Below are positions 36,689 to 44,563 of a DNA stretch of 64,000 nucleotides, piece by piece. A model generated the notes under the pieces. That model did not search any database. It was not told the DNA's origin and was given only the letters and a program-made list of their open reading frames with translations. The stretch's first letter is position 1, and each line of letters starts with the position of its first letter. The stretch comes from Variovorax sp. PBL-E5 (GTDB taxonomy: Bacteria > Pseudomonadota > Gammaproteobacteria > Burkholderiales > Burkholderiaceae_C), in the NCBI RefSeq assembly GCF_901827185.1, contig NZ_LR594671.1:2728001-2792000 (forward strand), read 5' to 3'. A program made the translations under genes and the position numbers.

Positions 36689-39214
36689 TCAAAAGGTCTT
36701 GAGGAAGGCGATCAGCGCGCGCTTGTCGTCGTCGCTCAGCTCCGGCTCGCGGCCGAAGGCCTTTTCGTCGGCGCTCAGATCCTCCTGCCGGTTGAACTGC
36801 GCGGTGCCGAAGTAGTGCCCGCGGTTGACCACCAGGTCGGGGCACTTGCTGAGCTTCAGCATCGGCTCCCTGAGCGACGCGAAATGCTGGCGCAGCTCGG
36901 CGTCGGTGGCATTGGCTGGCGCGCTGGCGAGCGCGAGCTTGAGCTTGAGCAGCAGGTCGCCCGCGTCGCGCACCTGCTGGGCCTTGTCGCCGAGATCGTC
37001 GCTTTCGGCGCGCAGCTTGAGATTGGCGAGCAGGCCGATCGGCACGCCCTGCGGAATCGGGCCGAGCGTGACATCGTCGCCGCGGCCGACCAGCCATGGC
37101 AGCCAGCGATGCAGCGCGCCCTGCAGCGGCTGCAGCGGTTCGGGCAGGAAGCCGGGCGCGATGATGATCGCGCTGCGCTCGGTCGTGCGGTCGATGGTGC
37201 CGCCGACCTTGTCGCCCAGCACCGCGTCCTGCTCGCGCTTCTCGGGCCACAGCATCTGCGTGATCGCATCGTCGAACACCTTCATGCGGGATTCGACCGA
37301 GGGATTGCCGTCGAACTTGCCGACCGTGTTGTTGAGCAGGAAAGGCGCGGTCGACCACAGGCTGATGAGCGAAGGCACGCGCGTGTAGCCGCGCCCGCCG
37401 GCCGGCATGACGTAGGACCGCGGCGCACCGGTGAACGGATCGCTCAGCGTGACGGTGCCGACCGACGGCAGGCTCTTGTAGGTGTCGGACGAGAAGTTGT
37501 CCCAGATGTTGCCGGCCAGCGCATTGGTCGCGAGCGGGCTGCAGATGTTGGTGCGCAGCAGCGTCACGGGGATGCGTGCGTCGCTCGACAGGTAGTTGCC
37601 CTGCAGGAAGTCCGGCGCCTGCACGACCTTGCGCATCTGGGCCTTGAATTCATCGGTCTGCGTCCAGCCCCAGTAGCGCTTGAAGCAGTCGACGTAGCCG
37701 GGACCGGCGCACTTCTCGGGACGCAGATCGAGCGCCTGCGGCGGCGGCGGGCCCTTGCTCGAATGACAGCGTGCGCAGGTGTCGGCGAAGACCACCTTGC
37801 CGCGGTCGAGCGTGGCCGAGTCCGCATTCAGGTACTTGCTGCCGCCGGGCGCATCCTTCAATCGATCGGGCTGGGCTGCCTTCAGGAAGAACAGCGCGGT
37901 GTCGGGCGTGCCGGCTTCGGTCGCCTGCCAGTAGACCGAGTTCTTCTGCGCCGACGCGATCTTGATCGGCGTGATGGTCTTGCCACCGATCACCGGATTG
38001 AAATGCAGCAGCCACTCCTCGCTGAAGAGGCCGATGTTCAGGTAGACGCGGTTGAGCGCGCCCAGCAGGCCGACCGAATCGGCGCCGTCCTTCAGCACAT
38101 GGGGCGTGTGGACCGTGCCGTCGGCCTTGGAGAAGAATTCGAGCAGCGGCCCGCTGGTGAGATAGTCGTTGAACTGCTTGTTGTCGAGCTCGCCGCCGCC
38201 CAGTTTCTCCTGGCCGATCCGCTTGGCCATGCCCATGCGGCCGACGAACTCGTAGACCGCGTTCATGGTGCGCGGATTGTTGATGCTGTCGGTGGAGACC
38301 AGCGAGGTGTCCATGGTGCCCGGCCGGTAGGTGTGGGCGAGCTGGTACATGTAGTTCCGGCGGCCTTCGGGCTTGTTCGAATTGAAGATGAAGAGCCGGT
38401 CGACCCACATGTATTGCGCGCCCACCGACGAGCTGAGGTTGGCGAACTTCGGGTTCGCGGGATCGGCCGGCGGATTCACCGGACTCGGCCCCAGGTGGCA
38501 GAAGCCGCAGGACATGCCGACGCGGTAAGGACGCACCAGGTCCTTGCGGTTGTAGTAGCTGGGGTCGGTGTAGTACCTGTCGGCGTCCCAGGCCTTGGCC
38601 GCCTTCGCGTCGAAGTCCGGATTGGGAAAGAGGCGCAGGCCGGCAATGCCCGTGCCCCAGCCGTAGAAGGATCCGATGGGCTGCGTGGTGCCGTCGCCCA
38701 GGGGCTTGCCGCGCGAGCCGACCGCGACGCCGGGGTACTTGCCTTCGTTCTCGAACGGATCGGCCGGGCAGTTCTTGCTGCGCACGTCCAGCCAAAGGCC
38801 GCGGCGCGCCTTGTCGGGGCCGGTCGACTTTTCGAAGCAAGGCTCGTTCACGAGGCCGAAATAGTCCCAGCGGTTGGTCCTCGAATAGCCGAGGCTCGGG
38901 TGCGAGCTGATGATCTTCAGCAGATCGAAGGCGCCGAAGGTGTAGTCGGTCATCTGGTTCCAGAAGCGGTCGTTGCCGCCGCTCCAGACCAGCCACATGT
39001 TGCGGCCCCTGATCTCTTCCTGCGTGAGTGCCACGCCGCCATCCATGTCGTGGAAGTAGTCTTCCGAGGCCTGCGTGAACGACGCCGCGTCGCGGCCGGC
39101 CAGCTTGGCCTCGTCGAGCACTTCGCCGGGCTGCTGCGCTCTGGAACCCACCGCGAAGATCATGCATGCGAGAAGCGGCAACAGCCTTGCCGCGCGCCAG
39201 CCACCTTGGGTCAT
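36689..39214 (-). CDS. Secreted diheme cytochrome c of the redox operon
   Basis: The 841-residue protein has a signal peptide cut after about residue 26 (AVGSRA) and two haem-binding motifs, CGFCH (236-240) and CARCH (480-484). The C-terminal part has GYTRVPSLISLWSTAPFLLNNTVG (in part) and a final ELSDDDKRALIAFLKTF, typical of large periplasmic cytochromes and cytochrome-c peroxidase or rubber-oxygenase-like proteins; I cannot decide among these. I chose the second of two close ATGs because GGAGG sits directly against the first but seven bases before the second. It is the first gene of the operon and could be electron acceptor for the GMC enzyme or an oxygenase itself. Confidence 0.85.
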   Translation of the reverse strand: MTQGGWRAARLLPLLACMIFAVGSRAQQPGEVLDEAKLAGRDAASFTQASEDYFHDMDGGVALTQEEIRGRNMWLVWSGGNDRFWNQMTDYTFGAFDLLKIISSHPSLGYSRTNRWDYFGLVNEPCFEKSTGPDKARRGLWLDVRSKNCPADPFENEGKYPGVAVGSRGKPLGDGTTQPIGSFYGWGTGIAGLRLFPNPDFDAKAAKAWDADRYYTDPSYYNRKDLVRPYRVGMSCGFCHLGPSPVNPPADPANPKFANLSSSVGAQYMWVDRLFIFNSNKPEGRRNYMYQLAHTYRPGTMDTSLVSTDSINNPRTMNAVYEFVGRMGMAKRIGQEKLGGGELDNKQFNDYLTSGPLLEFFSKADGTVHTPHVLKDGADSVGLLGALNRVYLNIGLFSEEWLLHFNPVIGGKTITPIKIASAQKNSVYWQATEAGTPDTALFFLKAAQPDRLKDAPGGSKYLNADSATLDRGKVVFADTCARCHSSKGPPPPQALDLRPEKCAGPGYVDCFKRYWGWTQTDEFKAQMRKVVQAPDFLQGNYLSSDARIPVTLLRTNICSPLATNALAGNIWDNFSSDTYKSLPSVGTVTLSDPFTGAPRSYVMPAGGRGYTRVPSLISLWSTAPFLLNNTVGKFDGNPSVESRMKVFDDAITQMLWPEKREQDAVLGDKVGGTIDRTTERSAIIIAPGFLPEPLQPLQGALHRWLPWLVGRGDDVTLGPIPQGVPIGLLANLKLRAESDDLGDKAQQVRDAGDLLLKLKLALASAPANATDAELRQHFASLREPMLKLSKCPDLVVNRGHYFGTAQFNRQEDLSADEKAFGREPELSDDDKRALIAFLKTF

Positions 39215-39306
39215 TGCCATTCCTCCGGGATCGACCGCCCGGGTGAACGGTCCATCGACGCGCAGTGTGGATGGCGGCCGGCACTTTTGGCTATCGGCCA
39301 TGCGCG

Positions 39307-39531
39307 CTAACGCGAAGGGCGTAGGCCAATCCCGCAGAAGCCGCGAAACAGCGCCTCGTCGACCTGCAGCGAGCCGACGGCGAGCGGGTCGACCCGCGTC
39401 TGGGCAAGGACGAACAGCATCAACGCGATGCCGCAGATCCCGAGGGCCATCCTCCGCGATGAATGCCCGATGGCTGCGATCATCGGCGCGGCGACGCAGG
39501 CGAAGAACAGCAGCTTCAATGCGGTCTGCAT
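39307..39531 (-). CDS. Small membrane protein at the end of the HDO cluster
   Basis: The 74-residue protein has two hydrophobic helices (about 5-21 and 28-44) and then a polar tail (QTRVDPLAVGSLQVDEALFRGFCGIGLRPSR in part). Its ATG overlaps the end of the PLP-enzyme gene by 16 bases, which suggests translational coupling. No family recognised. It could be an accessory of the exporter or simply a conserved open frame; evidence is positional. Confidence 0.5.
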   Translation of the reverse strand: MQTALKLLFFACVAAPMIAAIGHSSRRMALGICGIALMLFVLAQTRVDPLAVGSLQVDEALFRGFCGIGLRPSR

Positions 39532-40754
39532 GGCGCGTGCGCTGTGGAGAGATCGTCGGCCGCGCGTGCCGCGGCATCGAAGTCCGGCAGCGTGGACAGT
39601 GCCTGGTCGAGGTCCGCCAGCAGGTCGTCCTGGTGCTCCAGGCCGACCGACAGGCGCACCAGCCCACTGGTGATGCCGCAGAGCTGGCGTTCTTCGGGGG
39701 TGAGCCTGCCATGCGTGGTCGTGGCCGGATGCGTCACCATGCTGCGCGTATCGCCCATGTTGGTTGCGATCGACACCAGCCGCAGCGCATCGATCAGCTG
39801 CCATGCAGCTTCGCGGCCACCGGCGATCTCGAAGCCCAGCACCCCGCCGCAACCCGTCTGCTGACGTTGCACGAGGGCGCGTTGCGCATGGCCCGGCAGG
39901 CCCGTGTAGTGCACCTTGGCAACCTTCGGATGGGTTGCCAGCCAGCAGGCCAGCCGACCGGCCGTCTGGTTGATCGCATGCACGCGCAGTGCGAGCGTCT
40001 CGATGCTCTTGAGCAGCAACCACGCGTTCATCGGGCCGAGGCTGGATCCGAGCGTGCGCAGCACGCCGCGCAGTTCGCCCATCAGCCGCTCGCTGCCCAG
40101 CGCCGCGCCGCCGATCGACCGCCCCTGCCCGTCGATGTACTTGCCGGCGGAGTGAACGACGATATCGGCACCGAAGCGCAGCGGCTTCTGGCAGACCGGG
40201 GTCAGCATCGTGTTGTCTACGACGACCCATGCGCCGGCCGCATGCGCGATGGCGGCGATCGCGCCGATGTCGGCGACCTGCTGCAACGGGTTGGAGGGCG
40301 TTTCGAGAAACACGAGCCGCGTGCGCTCGTCGATGGCGGAATGCCAGCTGTGCAACTGCGTCAGGCCGACGGCGCGCAGCTCGATGCCGAGCTTGCCGAA
40401 GTAGCGGCGAAAGGCGGTCAGCGTGGTGCCGAACACGTCGCGCGAACAGACCACGTTGCTGCCCGCCGCCAGGCAGGCATGCGCGATGGCCACGATGGCC
40501 GCCATGCCAGACGCGAAGGCGGCGCAGTCTTCGGCCTCCTCCAGCGAGGCGAGCCGTTGCTCGAAAGCGCGGACCGTGGGATTCGTGAAGCGCGAATACA
40601 CGTTGCCAGGCACCGCGCCGCTGAACTTGCCCGCAGCATCGGCGGCGGACGCGAACACGTAGGAGGAAGTGAGTGCAATGGGTTCGCAATGGGCATCGGA
40701 CAGGTCCTGATGCTGTCCGACGTGAACGGCGCGGGTTGCGTCGCGGGCCTGCAT
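39516..40754 (-). CDS. PLP-dependent Cys/Met-metabolism enzyme (O-succinylhomoserine sulfhydrylase-like)
   Basis: The 412-residue type I PLP enzyme closely resembles MetZ: YSRFTNPTVRAFEQRLASLE (substrate and cofactor contacts, about 53-72), ASGMAAI, the Asp of VVVDNTMLTP, and the PLP Lys205 in HSAGKYIDGQGR. Housekeeping MetZ has HSATKY, so Thr is replaced by Gly next to the Schiff-base Lys. The gene lies in an operon with an HDO, an exporter and a GNAT rather than with methionine genes. BesB of the beta-ethynylserine pathway and the C-terminal part of RtxA belong to this same superfamily, so gamma-replacement or gamma-elimination on an unusual amino acid is possible. Start: ATG with AGGGGC ahead; a TTG 33 bases upstream is an alternative. 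Confidence 0.85.
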   Translation of the reverse strand: MQARDATRAVHVGQHQDLSDAHCEPIALTSSYVFASAADAAGKFSGAVPGNVYSRFTNPTVRAFEQRLASLEEAEDCAAFASGMAAIVAIAHACLAAGSNVVCSRDVFGTTLTAFRRYFGKLGIELRAVGLTQLHSWHSAIDERTRLVFLETPSNPLQQVADIGAIAAIAHAAGAWVVVDNTMLTPVCQKPLRFGADIVVHSAGKYIDGQGRSIGGAALGSERLMGELRGVLRTLGSSLGPMNAWLLLKSIETLALRVHAINQTAGRLACWLATHPKVAKVHYTGLPGHAQRALVQRQQTGCGGVLGFEIAGGREAAWQLIDALRLVSIATNMGDTRSMVTHPATTTHGRLTPEERQLCGITSGLVRLSVGLEHQDDLLADLDQALSTLPDFDAAARAADDLSTAHAPCRPH

Positions 40755-40773
40755 CAGCGGCTGCCCCTGCGCA

Positions 40774-42018
40774 TCAAGCACTTGCAACGAGCGCCGTGTC
40801 GCGCCCCAGGTCTCGCGACGGATGGCGCAGGCCGATCCAGCTGGCGATCGCGGCGAGGACGGTCAGGCTCGCCAGCAGCAGGATGGAGAGCCGGTAGCTG
40901 CCGGTGAGGTCATAGCACCAGGCACCGAATTGCACCGACGCGAATGCGCCGAGCTGATGCACCAGGAACAGCACCCCGAACACCCGGCCCTTGACCTGCG
41001 GGCCGTAGCGCTCGAAGCAATACATGGAGGTCAGCACCACCGTGCCGAGATAGCTGGCGCCGAAGACGGCGGCGAAACCCATGGTGTGGACAACGGGCAC
41101 GCCACTCAGAAGCATGAGCATCGCCAGCGAACGCAAGGCATAGAAGGCGCCGAGCAGCACGCGCTTGCTGCAGCACATCGCCAGCCAGCCGGTGGCAAGA
41201 CCACTGGCGAGCTCGAGCACGCCCAGCAAGCTCATGCTCAATCCCATCTGCGCGCGCGGCGTGCCGGCGTCCTGCCAGTAAGGCACGAGGTGCACGTCGA
41301 TGAAGGCCATCGTGGCACCACAACCCAGGAACCCCAGGGCCAGCGCATAGAAGCCCGGATCCGAGCAGACTTGCCGCCATGCGCCCGACTCCGAGGTGGA
41401 ACGGCGTTCCGGCTGAGCGAGACCCGATGCCGCGGCAGCTTTCGACGCCCACGCCACGAGCGCAGCGACCGGGCCCGCAAGCACGAGCCCTGTCACGAGG
41501 AAGGCTGTCGTCCAGTCGACTTTCGGCTGCAGCCAGATCCAGAACGGCGACAGCACGATGAAGCCGACCGCGGTCCCGTTGGTGACGATGGCATAGGCCA
41601 ATCCCTTCTTCCTTTGTTCGAACAGACGATCGACCAGCATGCCCATCGGGACGTAGGTCATCGCCGCGAGCGCGAAGGCCGCCCCGATGCCATAGATCAG
41701 CACGAATGCCGTCAGCGATTGCGGCACCAGGGCCATGCCGATGAGCGCGGCGCCACCGGCCAAGGCGCCGGCGAGCAATGTGCGCAGCGGTCCGGCACGC
41801 TCGCAGAGCGCACCGCAGAGCGGCGACATCAGGCCCGTGACAAGCATGAACAACGAACCGGACCAGGCCAGATCGGCTCGCCCCGTGCCGAAGTGCACGG
41901 CGAGCTGGCTGAAGTAGACCTGGTAGACGCTCTTGATGCTGGTCGAAAGGAACATCACCAGAAAGCCGAGCGCCACCAGCCGGTAGACCATCGCGCGTTG
42001 AAGGGTCGGGGACTGCAT
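40774..42018 (-). CDS. MFS transporter of the HDO cluster
   Basis: The 414-residue protein has twelve hydrophobic segments, and between helices 2 and 3 an MFS loop (GALCERAGPLRTLL). The central loop (about 190-215) is charged. It resembles the monocarboxylate/oxalate-formate antiporter branch (OFA/MCT-like: GIGAAFALAAMTYVPMGMLVDR, key parts). Located two bases after the GNAT-HDO gene and 19 bases before the PLP-enzyme gene, it is likely the exporter (or importer) of the cluster's amino-acid-type product. Confidence 0.88.
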   Translation of the reverse strand: MQSPTLQRAMVYRLVALGFLVMFLSTSIKSVYQVYFSQLAVHFGTGRADLAWSGSLFMLVTGLMSPLCGALCERAGPLRTLLAGALAGGAALIGMALVPQSLTAFVLIYGIGAAFALAAMTYVPMGMLVDRLFEQRKKGLAYAIVTNGTAVGFIVLSPFWIWLQPKVDWTTAFLVTGLVLAGPVAALVAWASKAAAASGLAQPERRSTSESGAWRQVCSDPGFYALALGFLGCGATMAFIDVHLVPYWQDAGTPRAQMGLSMSLLGVLELASGLATGWLAMCCSKRVLLGAFYALRSLAMLMLLSGVPVVHTMGFAAVFGASYLGTVVLTSMYCFERYGPQVKGRVFGVLFLVHQLGAFASVQFGAWCYDLTGSYRLSILLLASLTVLAAIASWIGLRHPSRDLGRDTALVASA

Positions 42019-42020
42019 GG

Positions 42021-43334
42021 TCAGACCGCCATCGCGCGGGCCGCAGGGCGGCAGAATTCGACGTGCATGTTCTCGTACATCGCATGGAAGAGCCGGCAGG
42101 TATGGTCGACTGCATCGCGTGCCTCGTCCTGCATGGCGCGCGTCGTGCACAGCTCGGCCACCAGACTCAGTCCCTGCTCGACGTGCCCGACATCTTCCTG
42201 CTGATGCACGGAAAAGAACTGCAGGTCGAACGGGCTCAATCCGTAGGCCTTGGCAAGCAGCTCGTGACGCGGCTCGCCGGCACGCGTCTCGAGGTTCTGT
42301 CCCTCGCTCGCGATCATCACCGCGGCAGCGCCGACGTGATAGCGGCCCGGGTCCCTGACCGCAGCCAGCCGATATTCGATGAGTTCGCGGGTCGCCGGCA
42401 GTGGCTGCGCCGCCTCGCGCGCAGCATCGGAAACGCCGAGTGCGGCAATGAAGTTCTGCATCAGCGCAACGTGATTGCCCGTCCGGGAGAGGCGCCCGGT
42501 CTCTTCCTCGTAGACATTGATCAGAAGCGCGCGCTTGAACCTCGGCAGCGGGCAATGGAAGTACAGGTGTTCGACATAGCCCAGGAAGTGCTTGGTCAAC
42601 TGGTATCCCTGCAACGCCACCTTGCGCAACAACTCCAGGTTCGGTCGCCTGGGATCGAACAGCTCCAGGAAGATGGGATGCGAAAGCGTCAGGTGGGTTT
42701 GAAGCAGGTGCTTCAGTTCGCTCTTGAATGCCGTTCTTTCAAGCATGGAGGTTCTCCGTTTCATTGATCCAGTGGGTGTGTGTGTGTCCAAGCCGAGGCG
42801 TGTGCGCAGGGATCCGACCGCCTGGACCATGAAATGGCCGCGATAGGTACGCCCATCGATGCGCGCATAGTCGTGCAGCACGCCGTAAGTAGAGAAGCCG
42901 AATCGCTTCCACAGCGCATGCGCGCGGCTGCCTTCCCGGACATCCAGAATCAGCTGCTCGATGCCAAGCGACTCGGCGCGCTTCACGAGTTGCTTCAGCG
43001 CCATCTCGACGAGTCGACGGCCCCGAAACGACGGATGCACGATCCCCTTGCAGATCTCGGCGCGATGGCGGCAGTTGTGCATTCCGTTCAATGCAAGCAC
43101 CGCCATCATGGCGGGAACGCCACAGACGCGGCCCAGCAGGACATGCGCCTCGCCGGCTTCCACACGGCGGCGCAGGTTGGCGACGAAGCTTGCCGCTTCG
43201 TCGGGTGTCAACGGCTCCGAATAGCCGAGTGTGCCGCCATCGTCGACCGCGCAATCGACCAGTGAAACGAGCGCCGCGGCGACCTCGTCATCGAACAGCG
43301 TGACCCAATGGGCAGTGACGTCGAGCTCGATCAT
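42021..43334 (-). CDS. GNAT acetyltransferase joined in frame to a heme-oxygenase-like diiron oxidase (HDO)
   Basis: One 437-residue frame holds two proteins' worth of domains. Residues 1 to about 175 are a GNAT with the acetyl-CoA loop VHPSFRGRRLVEMAL and the WKRFGF strand. Residues 197-437 form a complete TenA/CADD/UndA/BesC-like HDO: Glu278 and His288 (EEETGRLSRTGNH), Glu344 (ASEGQ), and His377, Asp381 and His384 (HQQEDVGH) match all six diiron ligands. The HDO half has its own ATG at 42746 (MLERTAF) with GGAG seven bases ahead, so it can be translated alone at 241 residues, the usual family size. A (GT)6 tract encodes the linker, and one repeat more or less would split the frame. The first gene of the cluster operon. 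Confidence 0.85.
   Translation of the reverse strand: MIELDVTAHWVTLFDDEVAAALVSLVDCAVDDGGTLGYSEPLTPDEAASFVANLRRRVEAGEAHVLLGRVCGVPAMMAVLALNGMHNCRHRAEICKGIVHPSFRGRRLVEMALKQLVKRAESLGIEQLILDVREGSRAHALWKRFGFSTYGVLHDYARIDGRTYRGHFMVQAVGSLRTRLGLDTHTPTGSMKRRTSMLERTAFKSELKHLLQTHLTLSHPIFLELFDPRRPNLELLRKVALQGYQLTKHFLGYVEHLYFHCPLPRFKRALLINVYEEETGRLSRTGNHVALMQNFIAALGVSDAAREAAQPLPATRELIEYRLAAVRDPGRYHVGAAAVMIASEGQNLETRAGEPRHELLAKAYGLSPFDLQFFSVHQQEDVGHVEQGLSLVAELCTTRAMQDEARDAVDHTCRLFHAMYENMHVEFCRPAARAMAV
42776..42787. repeat. (GT)6 dinucleotide tract at the GNAT/HDO junction
   Basis: Six GT units on the plus strand (AC on the coding strand) encode the Asp-Thr-His-Thr linker. With one unit more, the GNAT frame would end at the TGA at 42761-42763, before the HDO ATG. 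With one unit fewer, it would end at the TGA at 42739-42741, overlapping the HDO start. Both are worked out directly from the sequence. Confidence 0.85.
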
Positions 43335-43381
43335 GAAGCGACCGCGGCGCGGCCTGAGATGTGTGACATGCCATGGAATTT

Positions 43382-43433
43382 AACGATTTGCGCCCATCGT
43401 TTCGAGCAAATAAGCGGATCGAAATAGCAAATA
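43382..43433. promoter_or_regulatory. Three helically phased GCAAAT half-sites and a palindrome
   Basis: GCAAAT occurs at 43406-43411 and 43427-43432 (within AGCAAATA both times, 21 bases apart) and inverted (ATTTGC) at 43386-43391, 20 bases from the first. Spacing of two helical turns is typical for AraC-family direct-repeat operators. An inverted repeat AACGAT-N8-ATCGTT (43382-43401) overlaps the inverted copy. The array lies between the divergent GNAT-HDO and GlxA-type regulator genes, just ahead of the regulator's promoter. Confidence 0.6.
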
Positions 43434-43446
43434 TTCAGACATCCCA

Positions 43447-43476
43447 TTGCCTCACTGCGTTTTCTCTTTCTATACT
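43447..43476 (+). promoter_or_regulatory. Candidate promoter of the GlxA-type regulator gene
   Basis: TTGCCT and TATACT are separated by 18 bases and lie 22 bases before the start codon, next to the GCAAAT array, so the regulator may control its own gene. Confidence 0.5.
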
Positions 43477-43497
43477 GGAAAAAAAGGGAGCGAACAA

Positions 43498-44541
43498 ATG
43501 TCAGGCAAGAAACCCGTCATAGGCACTTATGCGTTCTCATCCGATTTTGGAGGTCCGGGAACGTTGAGGAGAGTCTTCTTCCTCGTCGTTGCCAATGCGC
43601 ACCTGCTCGACCTGGCAGGCCCGCTGCAGATCATTACGACACTGAAGGAACTCGGCATTGCGAAGGTGCCCGTGGAATGCGTCGGCCCGCGAACGACGCT
43701 GCGCACTTTCCAGAAAGTCATGCTGTCGGACATCGGCGCGCTGCCGCCGCGGCTCGCCGATGGCGACGTGCTGTTCGTGATCGGCAGCAAGCTCGACGAG
43801 ACGCTGATGCAGTCGGCCCCGTGGGCCGAGGCCGTCGCCTGGTTGCGCAGCGTGAGGACCAGCGGATCTCCGGCGCTGCAATTGTGCGGCGTGTGCACCG
43901 GCACCTTTCTGCTCGCGCAGGCCGGACTGCTCAGCGGCCGCGTCTGCACGACACACCATCGATTCGTGCGCAAGCTGCGCCATTGGTGTCCCGACGCGCA
44001 TGTCGTCGACAACCGGGTGCTCGTTCGCGACCGCGACGTGTGGACCTCGGCCGGCGTGGCATCGGGCGTGGACCTGGCCCTGCACGTGATCGCCCATGCC
44101 TACGGCGACGACGCTGCCGTCCAGGTGGCGCGCGAGAACGTGGTTCACTTCCGCCGTTTCGGCAGCGACCCGGAACTCAACGTGCCCTTTCGCTACCGGT
44201 CTCATGGCAACCAGCTCGTGCATTCGGTCCAGGATGCCATCGGCAAGGGTCTCGCATCGAACGACGGCTGCGAGATCCTGGCGCAGCGCTTCGGCTTGAG
44301 CGTGCGGCATCTCTCGCGCCTGTTCTCTGCCGAGACGGGCATCAGCATCAAGCGCTACCAGATCGAGATGCGCATGGAACTCGCGCGCCGCCTGCTGCTC
44401 GATTCCGGATTGACGCTGGAGAACGTGGTGGAGCGCTGCGGCTTCAGCAGCGTGCAGGCGTTCCGCGCGAACTGGAACAAGCGCGAGAAGCTTTCTCCTT
44501 CCCGGCTGCGGCAGGAGCCCGACAGCCATCTGCTGCGTTGA
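43498..44541 (+). CDS. GlxA-type AraC-family transcriptional regulator (DJ-1/PfpI domain plus HTH)
   Basis: The 347-residue protein has an N-terminal DJ-1/PfpI-like domain (about 20-200; GGVCTGTF-like segment LCGVCTGTFLLAQAGLL with a Cys in the nucleophile position and THHRFVRKLRHWCPDAHVVDNRVLVRD in part), followed by a double helix-turn-helix AraC domain (about 240-335; EILAQRFGLSVRHLSRLFSAETG and VVERCGFSSVQAFRANW in part). GlxA-type regulators often respond to amino acids or their derivatives. It is divergent from the HDO cluster with phased half-sites between, so it is the probable activator. Start chosen at the ATG preceded by AAGGGAG; an in-frame ATG lies 51 bases upstream inside the promoter. 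Confidence 0.92.
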   Translation: MSGKKPVIGTYAFSSDFGGPGTLRRVFFLVVANAHLLDLAGPLQIITTLKELGIAKVPVECVGPRTTLRTFQKVMLSDIGALPPRLADGDVLFVIGSKLDETLMQSAPWAEAVAWLRSVRTSGSPALQLCGVCTGTFLLAQAGLLSGRVCTTHHRFVRKLRHWCPDAHVVDNRVLVRDRDVWTSAGVASGVDLALHVIAHAYGDDAAVQVARENVVHFRRFGSDPELNVPFRYRSHGNQLVHSVQDAIGKGLASNDGCEILAQRFGLSVRHLSRLFSAETGISIKRYQIEMRMELARRLLLDSGLTLENVVERCGFSSVQAFRANWNKREKLSPSRLRQEPDSHLLR

Positions 44542-44563
44542 TCGCCGCGCGCAGGGCCGGCGC

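Noticed and set aside
36689..39214. Rubber oxygenase (RoxA/RoxB) assignment for the diheme cytochrome
   Set aside because: Two CxxCH motifs and secretion fit, but the length (841 residues) and the motif spacing differ from what I know of RoxA, and no other rubber-degradation gene is present.
42021..43334. Thiaminase/TenA as the function of the HDO half
   Set aside because: The full diiron ligand set (Glu, His, Glu, His-x3-Asp-x2-His) and the EEETG...NH block match HDOs, and there is no thiamine gene nearby.
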